Of a stretch of 64,000 nucleotides of DNA, positions 1 to 8,856 are shown piece after piece. The number at the start of each line of letters is the position of its first letter. The stretch's first letter is position 1. Origin of the DNA: CAWFXC01 sp963819735 (GTDB lineage Bacteria; Actinomycetota; Acidimicrobiia; IMCC26256; DASPTH01); assembly GCA_963819735.1 (NCBI GenBank), contig CAWFXC010000003.1, positions 248,001-312,000 on the forward strand. The letters run 5' to 3'. The notes under the pieces were generated by a model. That model had not been told where the DNA came from and ran no database searches. It was given only the letters and a program-made list of their open reading frames with translations. Position numbers and translations under genes: made by a program.

Positions 1-270
1 GATCTTGTCGGCGTACTCGAACGGCGCCAGCTCGATCGTCTCCATGCGCGACAACCGGAACAGCAATAGCACCGCGTACTTGAGCCACTGGTGGACGGTG
101 ACGTCGTCGCCGACCAACTCCGCGACCCGCGCCTCACCGGAGTCGAGCAGCTCGATCGCCGCGTGCACCGCGGCCCGCGCGTCCGCCTCGGGCAGGACCG
201 CGTCGAGGTCGTCGCGACCTTCCCACAACGCGGTGATCGTCTTCTCGAGCTCTTCGACCGAAGCTGCCAT
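1..270 (-). CDS. dapD: Tetrahydrodipicolinate N-succinyltransferase, N-terminal part (runs off left end)
   Basis: Only the first 90 residues are present; the gene continues beyond base 1. The product transfers succinyl from succinyl-CoA to tetrahydrodipicolinate in the succinylase branch of lysine/DAP synthesis. The visible part carries the DapD N-terminal helical signature, LLDSGEARVAE followed by VHQWLKYAVLLLFR, which closely matches the E. coli protein. ATG at 270-268 is the start, preceded by a GAGGGAG-like ribosome site. It follows dapC (41-base gap), the enzyme for the next step of the pathway. Family is clear; the catalytic left-handed beta-helix lies outside the window. Confidence 0.9.
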   Translation of the reverse strand, partial: MAASVEELEKTITALWEGRDDLDAVLPEADARAAVHAAIELLDSGEARVAELVGDDVTVHQWLKYAVLLLFRLSRMETIELAPFEYADKI

Positions 271-291
271 GTTGCGTGTGCTCCCTCGCGC

Positions 292-314
292 GACCGGAAT
301 GTCCGGTCAGGCTA
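292..314 (-). promoter_or_regulatory. Inverted repeat and possible -10 in front of dapD
   Basis: Between dapC and dapD there is a perfect 7-bp inverted repeat, GACCGGA-ATG-TCCGGTC (292-308). Just upstream on the minus strand is TAGCCT (314-309), a TANNNT-type -10 that includes the dapC stop codon. The hairpin could be an operator at a dapD promoter or a weak terminator/attenuator after dapC. No good -35 is visible. Function is inference. Confidence 0.35.
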
Positions 315-1529
315 GAGGTCGCGGGTGCCCGCACCCGGGTGGATACCGGCCAGACGATCGCACGCGAGATCGACCTGCGCGTCGGTGAGGGTGAGCGCGA
401 GCCGCGCGTGGCGCTCCCCGGCCGGTCCGTAGAAGTCGCCCGGCGCGACGAGGAGACCGGTGGCGGCGAGGTCGGCGGTGATCGCCCAGCCGTCGCGGGT
501 GCCGTCGACGTCGCGCAGCCAGAGGTAGAAGGTCGACGGGCCGCCGTCGTGCACCAATCCGTGCGCCTCGAGCGCGGGGAGCGCCCGGGCGCGTCGGCGC
601 GCGTAGCGCTGCTGCTGCTCGTGCACGTGCACGTCGTCGGCCAGGGCCGCCGCTGCGGCCGCCTGCACCGGCGCGGGCGTCATCAGGCCGCCGTGCTTGC
701 GGATCTCGCCGAGGTAGGCGACGAGCTCGGCGTCGCCGGCCACGAACCCGGCCCGCAGGCCGGCCATGTTCGAACGCTTGGAGAGGGAGTGCACGACGAG
801 GACGCCGTCGTTGGCCGGCCCGGCGCCGGACCCGTTGCCGGGGCCGCTCCCCGCCTCGAGCGCGGTGACGGGGTCGGTGGGTGCACCGGTGGCGTCATAG
901 GTGAACTCGGCGTAGCACTCGTCGCTGGCCACGATGATCCCGCGCTCGCGGGCCCAGGCCACCGCCGCCGCCATCCGCGCGGGGGTGGCGGTCACCCCGG
1001 TGGGATTGCTCGGGTCATTGAGCCAGAGCAGGAGCGCGCGGTCGGCGTCGGCCGGGTCGATGCGGGCCAGGTCGAGCCGCCACTCGGCGTCGACCGGCAC
1101 CGGCACCGCGCGCAGGCCCGCGAGCGTGGCTCCCATCGCGTACGTGGGGTAGGCCACCGCGGGGTAGAGCACGGTGTCGCGCGAGGGATCGCGCAACGAG
1201 AGGGCGCGCGGGAGCGACGCCACCAACTCCTTGGTGCCGATGCAGGCCACCACTTGCGCGGGCGTGACCGTGCACCCGAACCGCCGGGCGATCCAGCCAG
1301 CGGCGGCTTCCCGGTAGGCCGCGCTGCCGATCGTCGCCGGGTACCCGGTGGCGCCCGCGGCGGCGTCGACCAGCGCCCGCACCGCGACGTCGGGCATCGG
1401 GTCGACGGGCGTGCCGACCGACGCGTCGACGATGCCGCCGGGCGCCGCGCTCGCCTGCTCGCGCAGGGCCGTCAGCCGATCGTGCGGGTAGGGCGGGGGC
1501 ACGAATCCACCCCGGCCCGGAGCTGTCAT
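312..1529 (-). CDS. dapC: Succinyldiaminopimelate transaminase (DapC, PLP fold type I)
   Basis: A 405-residue aminotransferase that should convert N-succinyl-2-amino-6-ketopimelate to N-succinyl-LL-DAP with glutamate. Class I/II features are visible: the NDPSNPTG motif near residue 171, the SDECYAEF segment near 202, and the PLP lysine in HSLSKRSN (K251). A Gly/Ser-rich insert (about 226-241) precedes the PLP strand. The start is ATG at 1529; no strong Shine-Dalgarno is seen and the upstream diguanylate cyclase ends 9 bases away, suggesting coupled expression. DapD lies directly downstream, which supports DapC over other aminotransferases of the family. Confidence 0.88.
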   Translation of the reverse strand: MTAPGRGGFVPPPYPHDRLTALREQASAAPGGIVDASVGTPVDPMPDVAVRALVDAAAGATGYPATIGSAAYREAAAGWIARRFGCTVTPAQVVACIGTKELVASLPRALSLRDPSRDTVLYPAVAYPTYAMGATLAGLRAVPVPVDAEWRLDLARIDPADADRALLLWLNDPSNPTGVTATPARMAAAVAWARERGIIVASDECYAEFTYDATGAPTDPVTALEAGSGPGNGSGAGPANDGVLVVHSLSKRSNMAGLRAGFVAGDAELVAYLGEIRKHGGLMTPAPVQAAAAAALADDVHVHEQQQRYARRRARALPALEAHGLVHDGGPSTFYLWLRDVDGTRDGWAITADLAATGLLVAPGDFYGPAGERHARLALTLTDAQVDLACDRLAGIHPGAGTRDL

Positions 1530-1538
1530 CGGGGGAGA

Positions 1539-2921
1539 CTAACCGGCGCCGGCCGGCAGATCGTCGGGCGCCGGTTCGTCGGGCGAGGGCGCGTCGGGCG
1601 ACGGTTCGTCCGGCGCCTGCGGGTTGTAGCCCTCGACCCGTGCCCGCCCCCGGTCCTTGGCCGAGTACATCGCGAAGTCGGCCCGCCGCAGCAGTTCGGA
1701 CGCGCTGGCGGCACCGTCTTCGGCTCCGGCCACGCCGATGCTGGCGGTGATCACCAGCTTGCCCTCACCGAGGTCGACCGGCTCGGCCACCTCCACCAGC
1801 AACCGCTCGGCGATCTGGTGGGCCTCGTGCAGTCCGGCGAGGTCGGGGAGGATGGCGACGAACTCGTCGCCCCCGATGCGGGCCACGCTGTCGGAGGGCC
1901 GCACCGTGTCGAGGAGCCGGCGGGCGATGAGCGCGAGCAGGCGGTCGCCGGCGTCGTGGCCGAGGTTGTCGTTGACCGTCTTGAACCGGTCGAGGTCGAT
2001 GAACAGCACCGCCAGGAACGACGGGTGGCGTCGCGTGCGGGCGAGCGCGGCTTCCAAGCGGTCGAGCAGCAGCACGCGGTTCGGGAGGCCGGTGAGGGAA
2101 TCGTGCAGCGCGCGGTGGCTGAGGTCGGCCTCCTTCATCTTCAGCGCGGTGACGTCGCGCGCGATGCCGTCGAGGGCCACCGTCTTGCCGCGCGCGTCGC
2201 GGAGGGGCACGACGCGGTGTTCGGTCCAGATCATCGGACCGTCGCGGCGGATCATGCGCAGGAGCACCGTCTCCACCCGATCGGTGCCGCGGTAGGCGAG
2301 CTCGCGCGCGCGTGGACGGTCGTCGGGATGCAGGGTCTCCGCCACCAGCCCGGGATTCTCGTAGAACTCCTCGGGTGCGTAGCCGAGGACCTCCTGCACC
2401 GCGGGGTTCACGTACTCGAAGCGGGGTTTGCGCCCGACGCGGACCCGGTAGACGACGTCGGCGGCGTTCTCGGTCAGCAGCCGGAAGCGGGCTTCCGACG
2501 CCCGGAGGGCATCCTCCGCGTCGCGCTGCGCGGTGATGTCGACGAAGGTGGAGACAACACTGGTGACGGTCTGGCCGTCGGCGTCGAACACCGGTTCCGA
2601 ACCGGCCACGATCCACACGACCGAGTCACTGGTGCTGCGCACGCCGAGCACGACGTTGCTGCACCGCTCGCCGGAGCGCAGGGTGCGCATGGCGGGCAGG
2701 TCGGCGAGCGCGAGGGGATTGCCAGCTTCGTCGACGACGTCGAGGTCGGTGGCGAACAGCCCTTGTTCCTCGATGTCCTGGCCGACCCGACCGAGGATCG
2801 TGCGGGCCTGCTGGTTGGCGGCCTGTACCCGGCCGTCGGGCGCCATCGCCACGACGCCGACGCCGAGCGTTTCGAGCAGCCGGTCGTACGGCAGTCCCGG
2901 GTACTCGACGTCACCGCTCAT
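1539..2921 (-). CDS. PAS-PAS-GGDEF diguanylate cyclase
   Basis: A 460-residue cytoplasmic signalling protein predicted to make cyclic di-GMP from two GTP. Two PAS modules (about 10-130 and 142-260) precede a GGDEF domain (about 265-435). The active-site motif is intact (GGDEF at 350-354) and so is the product-inhibition I-site, RPSD at 341-344, five residues upstream. There is no EAL domain and no membrane helix, so input is probably a soluble ligand or partner bound by the PAS modules. The C-terminus is a Pro/Asp-rich tail. It overlaps hflX by 11 bases and sits between hflX and dapC. Confidence 0.9.
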   Translation of the reverse strand: MSGDVEYPGLPYDRLLETLGVGVVAMAPDGRVQAANQQARTILGRVGQDIEEQGLFATDLDVVDEAGNPLALADLPAMRTLRSGERCSNVVLGVRSTSDSVVWIVAGSEPVFDADGQTVTSVVSTFVDITAQRDAEDALRASEARFRLLTENAADVVYRVRVGRKPRFEYVNPAVQEVLGYAPEEFYENPGLVAETLHPDDRPRARELAYRGTDRVETVLLRMIRRDGPMIWTEHRVVPLRDARGKTVALDGIARDVTALKMKEADLSHRALHDSLTGLPNRVLLLDRLEAALARTRRHPSFLAVLFIDLDRFKTVNDNLGHDAGDRLLALIARRLLDTVRPSDSVARIGGDEFVAILPDLAGLHEAHQIAERLLVEVAEPVDLGEGKLVITASIGVAGAEDGAASASELLRRADFAMYSAKDRGRARVEGYNPQAPDEPSPDAPSPDEPAPDDLPAGAG

Positions 2922-4266
2922 CGCTGCTCAACCCGCGCCCACGGAGGCCACTCCCGCGCGGCGCGACGACGAAGTCGCCGAACCGCACCCGGTCGAGCAT
3001 CGGGAGGCGCGCCCGGACGCGGGTGCCCCCCTCGGCGTGCACCTCCACGAGCACCTCGCCCTCGCGGTGCAACGCGGCGACGACGTCGCCGCGGTCGTAG
3101 GGCACGAGGAACTCGACGATCGGCGCCATGGCCCGCAGCCGCGCCGACAGCGCGTCGAGCAGACCGTCGGTACCGAGGCCGGTCGCGGCCGAGACCACCG
3201 ACGCCGCGGGGTGGGCGTAGAGGAGCTCCTTGATCGCGTCGGGTGCGGCGACGTCGGCCTTGTTGATCACCAGCAGCTCGGGCACGGCGTCGGCACCGAT
3301 CTCGCGCAGCACGGTGTGGACGGCGTCGATCTGGGCCGGGGCGTCGACACTGCTGCCGTCGACGACGTGCAGGAGGAGATCGGCGTCGACCACTTCGTCG
3401 AGCGTGGAGCGGAACGATTCCACCAGCTGGTGCGGGAGGCGTTGCACGAAGCCGACGGTGTCGGACACGAGCACCGTCTCACCCCCGGGCAGGCGCAGGC
3501 GCCGGGTGGTGGGGTCGAGAGTGGAGAACAAGCGGTCTTCGACCAGCACGCCGGCGCTGGTGATCCGATTGAGGAGGGTGGACTTGCCCGCGTTCGTGTA
3601 ACCGACGAGCGCGAGCGTCGAAACCGCGCTGCGGCGACGCGACTTGCGCTGGGTGGCGCGGTTCTTGGCCAGGCGGTCGAGGTCGCGTTCGAGCTTCGCC
3701 ACCCGCGACAGAATGCGGCGGCGATCCACTTCGAGCTGCGTCTCGCCAGGGCCTCTCGTACCGACCACACTCCCCCGGCCGCCACCTGCACCCTGCTGGC
3801 TGAGCTGCGTACCCCGGCCCCGCAACCGCGGCAGGCGGTAGCGCAACTGCGCAAGCTCCACCTGGACCATACCTTCCTGGCTCTTGGCGTGCTGGGCGAA
3901 GATGTCGAGGATCAACGCGGTGCGATCGACGACGTCGACCGCGAACACCTTCTCGAGGTTGCGCTGCTGCGCGGGGGTGAGCTCGTCATCGAAGACCACG
4001 AGATCGATGTCGAGCGCATCGCCGAGCTCGCGCAGCTCCTTGGCCTTGCCCGACCCGATGTAGGTCGCGGGATGCGGCGTGTCGCGCCGTTGCAGGACGA
4101 GCTCGACCGGCTCGGCACCGGCGGTGTCGGTGAGCAGCGCCAGCTCCTCGAGCGAGGCCTGGGCGGCCTCCGCGTCGCGCGTGCCGATGCCGGTGCCGAC
4201 GAGCAACGCGCGCTGGCGGACGACACCGAGGTCGACCTCGGTGGCGGTGAGGCGCCGGCGACTCAC
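2911..4266 (-). CDS. hflX: Ribosome-associated GTPase HflX
   Basis: A 451-residue translational GTPase that acts on the 50S subunit or stalled ribosomes. After the N-terminal HflX domain come a Gly-rich linker, a coiled-coil stretch (about 178-212), the P-loop GYTNAGKST (222-230), DTVGF (269-273) and NKAD (about 328-331). The GTG start at 4266 overlaps the dapF stop in a GTGA arrangement. A longer in-frame reading upstream exists but is antisense-like and lies inside dapF. Order dapF-hflX is conserved in actinobacteria. Confidence 0.93.
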   Translation of the reverse strand: MSRRRLTATEVDLGVVRQRALLVGTGIGTRDAEAAQASLEELALLTDTAGAEPVELVLQRRDTPHPATYIGSGKAKELRELGDALDIDLVVFDDELTPAQQRNLEKVFAVDVVDRTALILDIFAQHAKSQEGMVQVELAQLRYRLPRLRGRGTQLSQQGAGGGRGSVVGTRGPGETQLEVDRRRILSRVAKLERDLDRLAKNRATQRKSRRRSAVSTLALVGYTNAGKSTLLNRITSAGVLVEDRLFSTLDPTTRRLRLPGGETVLVSDTVGFVQRLPHQLVESFRSTLDEVVDADLLLHVVDGSSVDAPAQIDAVHTVLREIGADAVPELLVINKADVAAPDAIKELLYAHPAASVVSAATGLGTDGLLDALSARLRAMAPIVEFLVPYDRGDVVAALHREGEVLVEVHAEGGTRVRARLPMLDRVRFGDFVVAPRGSGLRGRGLSSDER

Positions 4267-5198
4267 GCAGCTCCGGCCACGTCGAGGGCGCCCTGACCGA
4301 CCAGCCGTTCGAGGTCGACGGCGACGTCGAAGACATGCACCACCGGGCCGCCGAGGCGGATCGTCGCGCCGAGCTCGACCACGAGGTCGCCGCCGGGGAC
4401 GTGCACGGTGACCCGATCGCCGACGAGACCACGCCGGTGCGCGACCGCGGCGGTTGCACACGCGCCCGTCCCGCAGCTGAGGGTCTCGCCGACCCCGCGC
4501 TCCCACACCCGCATGTCGACCGCGTCGACCGCCCCCGGGTGGAGGGCGACGAACTCCACGTTGGTACGCCGCGGGAACCGGGGATCGTGCTCGAGCCTCG
4601 GCCCGTGCTGGGTGACCCGGGCCTGCGCGGGGTTGTCGACGAACAGGACGAGGTGGGGGTTGCCCATCCCGGCCGCGTCGCCCTCGTACTCGGTGCCGTG
4701 GAACTCGGCGCGCAGGCCGAACGCCGACGGCGCGTCGAGTGGGATCTCGGTGGGGTCGAAGGTGACCGGACCCATGTCGACGGTGGCCGCGATCACTTCG
4801 CCGTCGGCGTCGCGTGCGAGCTCGACGGTCCGGCGTCCGCCACCGGTGTCGACGGTGAGGGTGTCGTCGCGGGCGAGCCCCGCGCGCGCGGCGGCCCACG
4901 CCAGGCACCGCATACCGTTGCCGCTCATCTCCGCGAGACCGCCGTCAGCGTTGTAGAGGACCATCTCTGCATCGGCGCCCGGCCCCGCGCCGGTCGCAGC
5001 AGCGACGGCGCCGGGTCGGAGCAGGATCAGGCCGTCGGCCCCGACGCCGCGGTGGCGGTCGCAGAGCGCGACGGCGGCCCGTTCGAGGGCCGCGCCGTCG
5101 AGGGCCGCATCGGCGATGGATCCGGTCGCGTCGAGTTGCGACCACACGAGGAAGTCGTTGCCGGTGGCGTGCAGCTTGGCGAGCGGGACCGTGGTCAT
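4263..5198 (-). CDS. dapF: Diaminopimelate epimerase
   Basis: A 311-residue cofactor-independent racemase converting LL-DAP to meso-DAP for peptidoglycan and lysine. Both catalytic cysteines are visible: SGNGMRC (C98) and LSCGTGAC (C242). The N-terminus KLHATGNDF is typical of the family. ATG at 5198 is chosen because the family signature starts seven residues later; it overlaps the miaA stop by 4 bp (ATGA). Its GTGA end overlaps hflX. Confidence 0.95.
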   Translation of the reverse strand: MTTVPLAKLHATGNDFLVWSQLDATGSIADAALDGAALERAAVALCDRHRGVGADGLILLRPGAVAAATGAGPGADAEMVLYNADGGLAEMSGNGMRCLAWAAARAGLARDDTLTVDTGGGRRTVELARDADGEVIAATVDMGPVTFDPTEIPLDAPSAFGLRAEFHGTEYEGDAAGMGNPHLVLFVDNPAQARVTQHGPRLEHDPRFPRRTNVEFVALHPGAVDAVDMRVWERGVGETLSCGTGACATAAVAHRRGLVGDRVTVHVPGGDLVVELGATIRLGGPVVHVFDVAVDLERLVGQGALDVAGAA

Positions 5199-6166
5199 TT
5201 GTCCCAGTGTGCCAGGAGGGCGGGCGCGACCGCGTGGGGATTCGCCGCCGCCGCGAACCACGTGATCCGGGGGTCGCGGCGGAACCACATGCGTTGACGT
5301 CGGGCGAAGCTCCGGGTGCGGGCGACGGCGGTGTCGAATGCGGTCTCGAGCGCGGTATCAGGCGACGGGGTCTCGGACGACGGCGCGGCGTGGTCCTCAC
5401 CCTCGTCGTGCTCGAGGTAGGCCAGGACCTCCTTGTAGCCGATGGCCTGGCGGGCGGTGCGCGAGAGCGTGTCGTGGGCCACGAGACCCCGCACCTCGTC
5501 GACCAGGCCGGCGGCGCGCATGGCCGCGAACCGGCGGGCGATGCGATCGGCGAGTGCGGCCCGTGGCAGCCAGACCCCGGCGAGGCGGACCGGGAACGCG
5601 GTGGGTCCGCGCTCCCGGACCCCGGCGCCGAACGAAGAGAAGGGCCGGCCGGTGATCCGGATGACCTCCAGCGCGCGGGTGACCCGTCGCCGGTTGCCCG
5701 GCTCGATCCGCGCTGCGGCGACGGCGTCGATCTCCTGCAGGTGGCGGTAGGCCGCGGCCAGCCCCTCGGGGCTCGCGACCTCGGCCTCCACCTCGGCCCG
5801 CACCGCGCGGTCCTCGGGCGGGAAGGTCAACGGATCGATCACCGCCTGCACGTAGAGCCCGGTTCCCCCCACGAGCAGAGCCCGGCGCCCGCGGGACGCG
5901 ATGTCGGCCACTGCGTCGCGGGCGGCGCGCTGGAAGCGAGCCACTGACCACTCCTCGCCCGGATCGGCGACGTCGATCAGGTGGTGCGGGATCCCGGCCT
6001 GCTCACCGGGCATCGGCTTGGCCGTGCCGATGTCGAGACCCCGGTAGACCAGCATCGAGTCGACGGAGACGATCTCGACGTCGCCCAGTGCCGACGCAAT
6101 CGTGACCGCGAGTGCCGATTTCCCGCTCGCGGTCGGGCCGACGAGCGCAAGATGCGGTCGGGTCAC
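5195..6166 (-). CDS. miaA: tRNA dimethylallyltransferase
   Basis: A 323-residue prenyltransferase that adds dimethylallyl to N6 of A37 in tRNAs reading UNN codons. The P-loop GPTASGKS lies at residues 10-17, with the DSMLVYRGLDIGTAKP segment and the GGTGLYVQA motif following. The start is GTG at 6166, overlapping the miaB stop (GTGA). MiaB, which acts on the MiaA product, is immediately upstream in the same operon. The C-terminal third carries a short acidic insertion before a conserved RRQRMWFRRD segment. Confidence 0.94.
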   Translation of the reverse strand: MTRPHLALVGPTASGKSALAVTIASALGDVEIVSVDSMLVYRGLDIGTAKPMPGEQAGIPHHLIDVADPGEEWSVARFQRAARDAVADIASRGRRALLVGGTGLYVQAVIDPLTFPPEDRAVRAEVEAEVASPEGLAAAYRHLQEIDAVAAARIEPGNRRRVTRALEVIRITGRPFSSFGAGVRERGPTAFPVRLAGVWLPRAALADRIARRFAAMRAAGLVDEVRGLVAHDTLSRTARQAIGYKEVLAYLEHDEGEDHAAPSSETPSPDTALETAFDTAVARTRSFARRQRMWFRRDPRITWFAAAANPHAVAPALLAHWDK

Positions 6167-7581
6167 GCAGGAGCGGCGGTGACGGGGATGCGGATGCGCA
6201 CCGGTCGAGGGTTGCGGTGCAGTTCGAGCAGGTCGCCCCGCAGCCAGTGTGGCGCGGCGCGCGTGACCCGCACGTCGCCGGTGGCTCCCGGCCGCAACGC
6301 GTAGTCCCCCGGCGCGAAGTGCACGAGCTTGTTCTGGCGGGTGCGGCCCGACCACATCTCGGGATTGTTCTTCGACGGCCCTTCGATGAGCACGTGCTCG
6401 GTACGGCCCACGCGCGCTTCGTGCTTGACCAGTGCGTGCCGTTCGACCACCTCGGTGAGGCGCTGCATCCGAACCTGTGCGAGCTCGGGGGCGATGAAGT
6501 CGTCACTCATGTCGGCGGCGGGAGTGCCCGGGCGGGGCGAGAACACGAAGGTGTACGCGGCGTCGTAGGCCGCGGTGTCGACGACCTCGAGCGTGCGGGC
6601 GAAGTCGTCGTCGGTCTCGCCGGGGAAACCCACGATGATGTCGGTGGTGACCGCGAGATCGGGTATCGCGGCGCGCGCGGCCGCGAGCCGTTCGAGGTAG
6701 CGCGCCGCGGTGTAGCCGCGGTGCATGCGGGCCAACGTGCGGTCGCTGCCCGACTGCAGGGGGAGGTGCAGGTGCTCGCACAGCGAGTCGCACTCCGCCA
6801 TGGCCGCGATGGTCTCGGGTCGGAGGTCCTTGGGGTGGGGTGACGTGAAGCGGATGCGATCGATGCCGTCGACCGCGTCGAGCGCGTACAGCAGGTCGGC
6901 GAACTGGGGCCGGTACTGGCCGGCGCCGAGATCCCGCCCGTAGGAGTTGACATTCTGGCCGAGGAGCGTGATCTCGCGTACCCCGTCGGCCGCCAGCTCC
7001 TCGACCTCGCGGACGATGTCGCCCATGCGGCGGCTGATCTCGGGGCCCCGCACGATCGGGACGATGCAGAAGGTGCACGAGTTGTCGCACCCGATCTGGA
7101 TCGTAACCCAGGCCGAGTAGCCGTTGTCGCGCCGCGCCGGCAGTGCCTGCTCGATCCCGCCCGGCCACGCCTCGTGCTCCTCGAGGATCTCGACCACGGA
7201 ACCTTCGTGCCGCGCCCGCTCCAGCAGCGCCGGCGCGTGAGCGAGGTTGTGGGTGCCGAAGACGACGTCGACGTGGCCCGCCCGCTCGACGATGAGTTCG
7301 CGGTCCTTCTGGGCCAGGCACCCGCCGACCGCGATCTGCAGGTCGGGCCGTACGGCCTTGAGCGCCTTCAGGCGCCCGAGATGGCCGTAGAGCTTGTTGT
7401 CGGCGTTCTCGCGGATGCAGCAGGTGTTGAGGACGACGACGTCAGCCGCCTCCAGCTCGTCGGTGGGCTCCATGCCCTCCGCCGCGAGCAGCCCGGCGAT
7501 GCGCTCCGAGTCGTGCTCGTTCATCTGGCACCCGTAGGTGCGCACGTAGAAACGGCGCGGGCTCGCCGGCGGGTCGGTCAC
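6163..7581 (-). CDS. miaB: tRNA-2-methylthio-N6-dimethylallyladenosine synthase
   Basis: A radical-SAM methylthiotransferase (472 residues from GTG 7581) that thiomethylates i6A37. The N-terminal cluster cysteines are C18 (YGCQMN), C54 (LNTCC) and C88 (GGCLA). The radical-SAM motif CDNSCTFC gives C165, C169 and C172, and a TRAM-type C-terminal region follows. A second in-frame GTG at 7626 lies inside a strong hairpin, so 7581 is preferred; no clear Shine-Dalgarno is seen for either. MiaA follows with a 4-bp overlap. Confidence 0.93.
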   Translation of the reverse strand: MTDPPASPRRFYVRTYGCQMNEHDSERIAGLLAAEGMEPTDELEAADVVVLNTCCIRENADNKLYGHLGRLKALKAVRPDLQIAVGGCLAQKDRELIVERAGHVDVVFGTHNLAHAPALLERARHEGSVVEILEEHEAWPGGIEQALPARRDNGYSAWVTIQIGCDNSCTFCIVPIVRGPEISRRMGDIVREVEELAADGVREITLLGQNVNSYGRDLGAGQYRPQFADLLYALDAVDGIDRIRFTSPHPKDLRPETIAAMAECDSLCEHLHLPLQSGSDRTLARMHRGYTAARYLERLAAARAAIPDLAVTTDIIVGFPGETDDDFARTLEVVDTAAYDAAYTFVFSPRPGTPAADMSDDFIAPELAQVRMQRLTEVVERHALVKHEARVGRTEHVLIEGPSKNNPEMWSGRTRQNKLVHFAPGDYALRPGATGDVRVTRAAPHWLRGDLLELHRNPRPVRIRIPVTAAPA

Positions 7582-7590
7582 GGCGGCCAA

Positions 7591-7626
7591 GTGTAGGAGC
7601 GGAGCTGCGCGACTCCGCTCCCACAC
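7591..7626 (-). terminator. Strong hairpin between recA and miaB
   Basis: Two 14-base arms (7591-7604 and 7613-7626) pair at 13 of 14 positions around an 8-base loop. The hairpin begins 21 bases after the recA stop. There is no U-tract, so it may be a Rho-assisted terminator, an mRNA-stabilising 3' end for recA, or a processing site. Its position argues against miaB starting at the GTG at 7626. Confidence 0.5.
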
Positions 7627-7646
7627 TCCGACCGCTCGTGTGCGGT

Positions 7647-8696
<1,050 letters not shown>

Positions 8697-8797
8697 GTTG
8701 GAACCCTCCTGTCTTGTGCTGCTGTTCCCGTTGCCGGGGTCGAGCGATCGGGTGGGGGAAGCGCCGGAGATGCCGACGACGGGAACCTACGACGGGG

Positions 8798-8826
8798 GTA
8801 TGACAGTTACCGCCGGTGAATCACAA
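8798..8826 (-). promoter_or_regulatory. Candidate recA promoter
   Basis: Reading the minus strand, TTGTGA (8826-8821) and TCATAC (8803-8798) are separated by 17 bases. They would place the transcription start about 95 bases before recA and 14-30 bases downstream of the LexA box. The match to consensus is moderate. Confidence 0.45.
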
Positions 8827-8839
8827 GTGTGAAGTTAGC

Positions 8840-8853
8840 CGAACACGCGTTCG
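8840..8853 (-). promoter_or_regulatory. LexA (SOS) box upstream of recA
   Basis: CGAACACGCGTTCG matches the Gram-positive/actinobacterial SOS consensus CGAACRNRYGTTCG at every position. It lies 144 bases upstream of the recA start codon and just beyond the 3' end of thpR. This predicts that LexA represses recA and that DNA damage relieves it. Confidence 0.88.
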
Positions 8854-8856
8854 GGA

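Noticed and set aside
276..3233. A very long plus-strand open frame (about 985 codons) opposite dapC, the cyclase and hflX
   Set aside because: It is the antisense shadow of three well-supported minus-strand genes; GC-rich third positions keep such frames open. It has no family motif or ribosome site.
7581..7626. miaB start at GTG 7626
   Set aside because: That codon lies in the arm of a 13-bp hairpin and would add 15 residues not typical of the family; GTG 7581 starts close to the conserved YVRTYGCQ motif.
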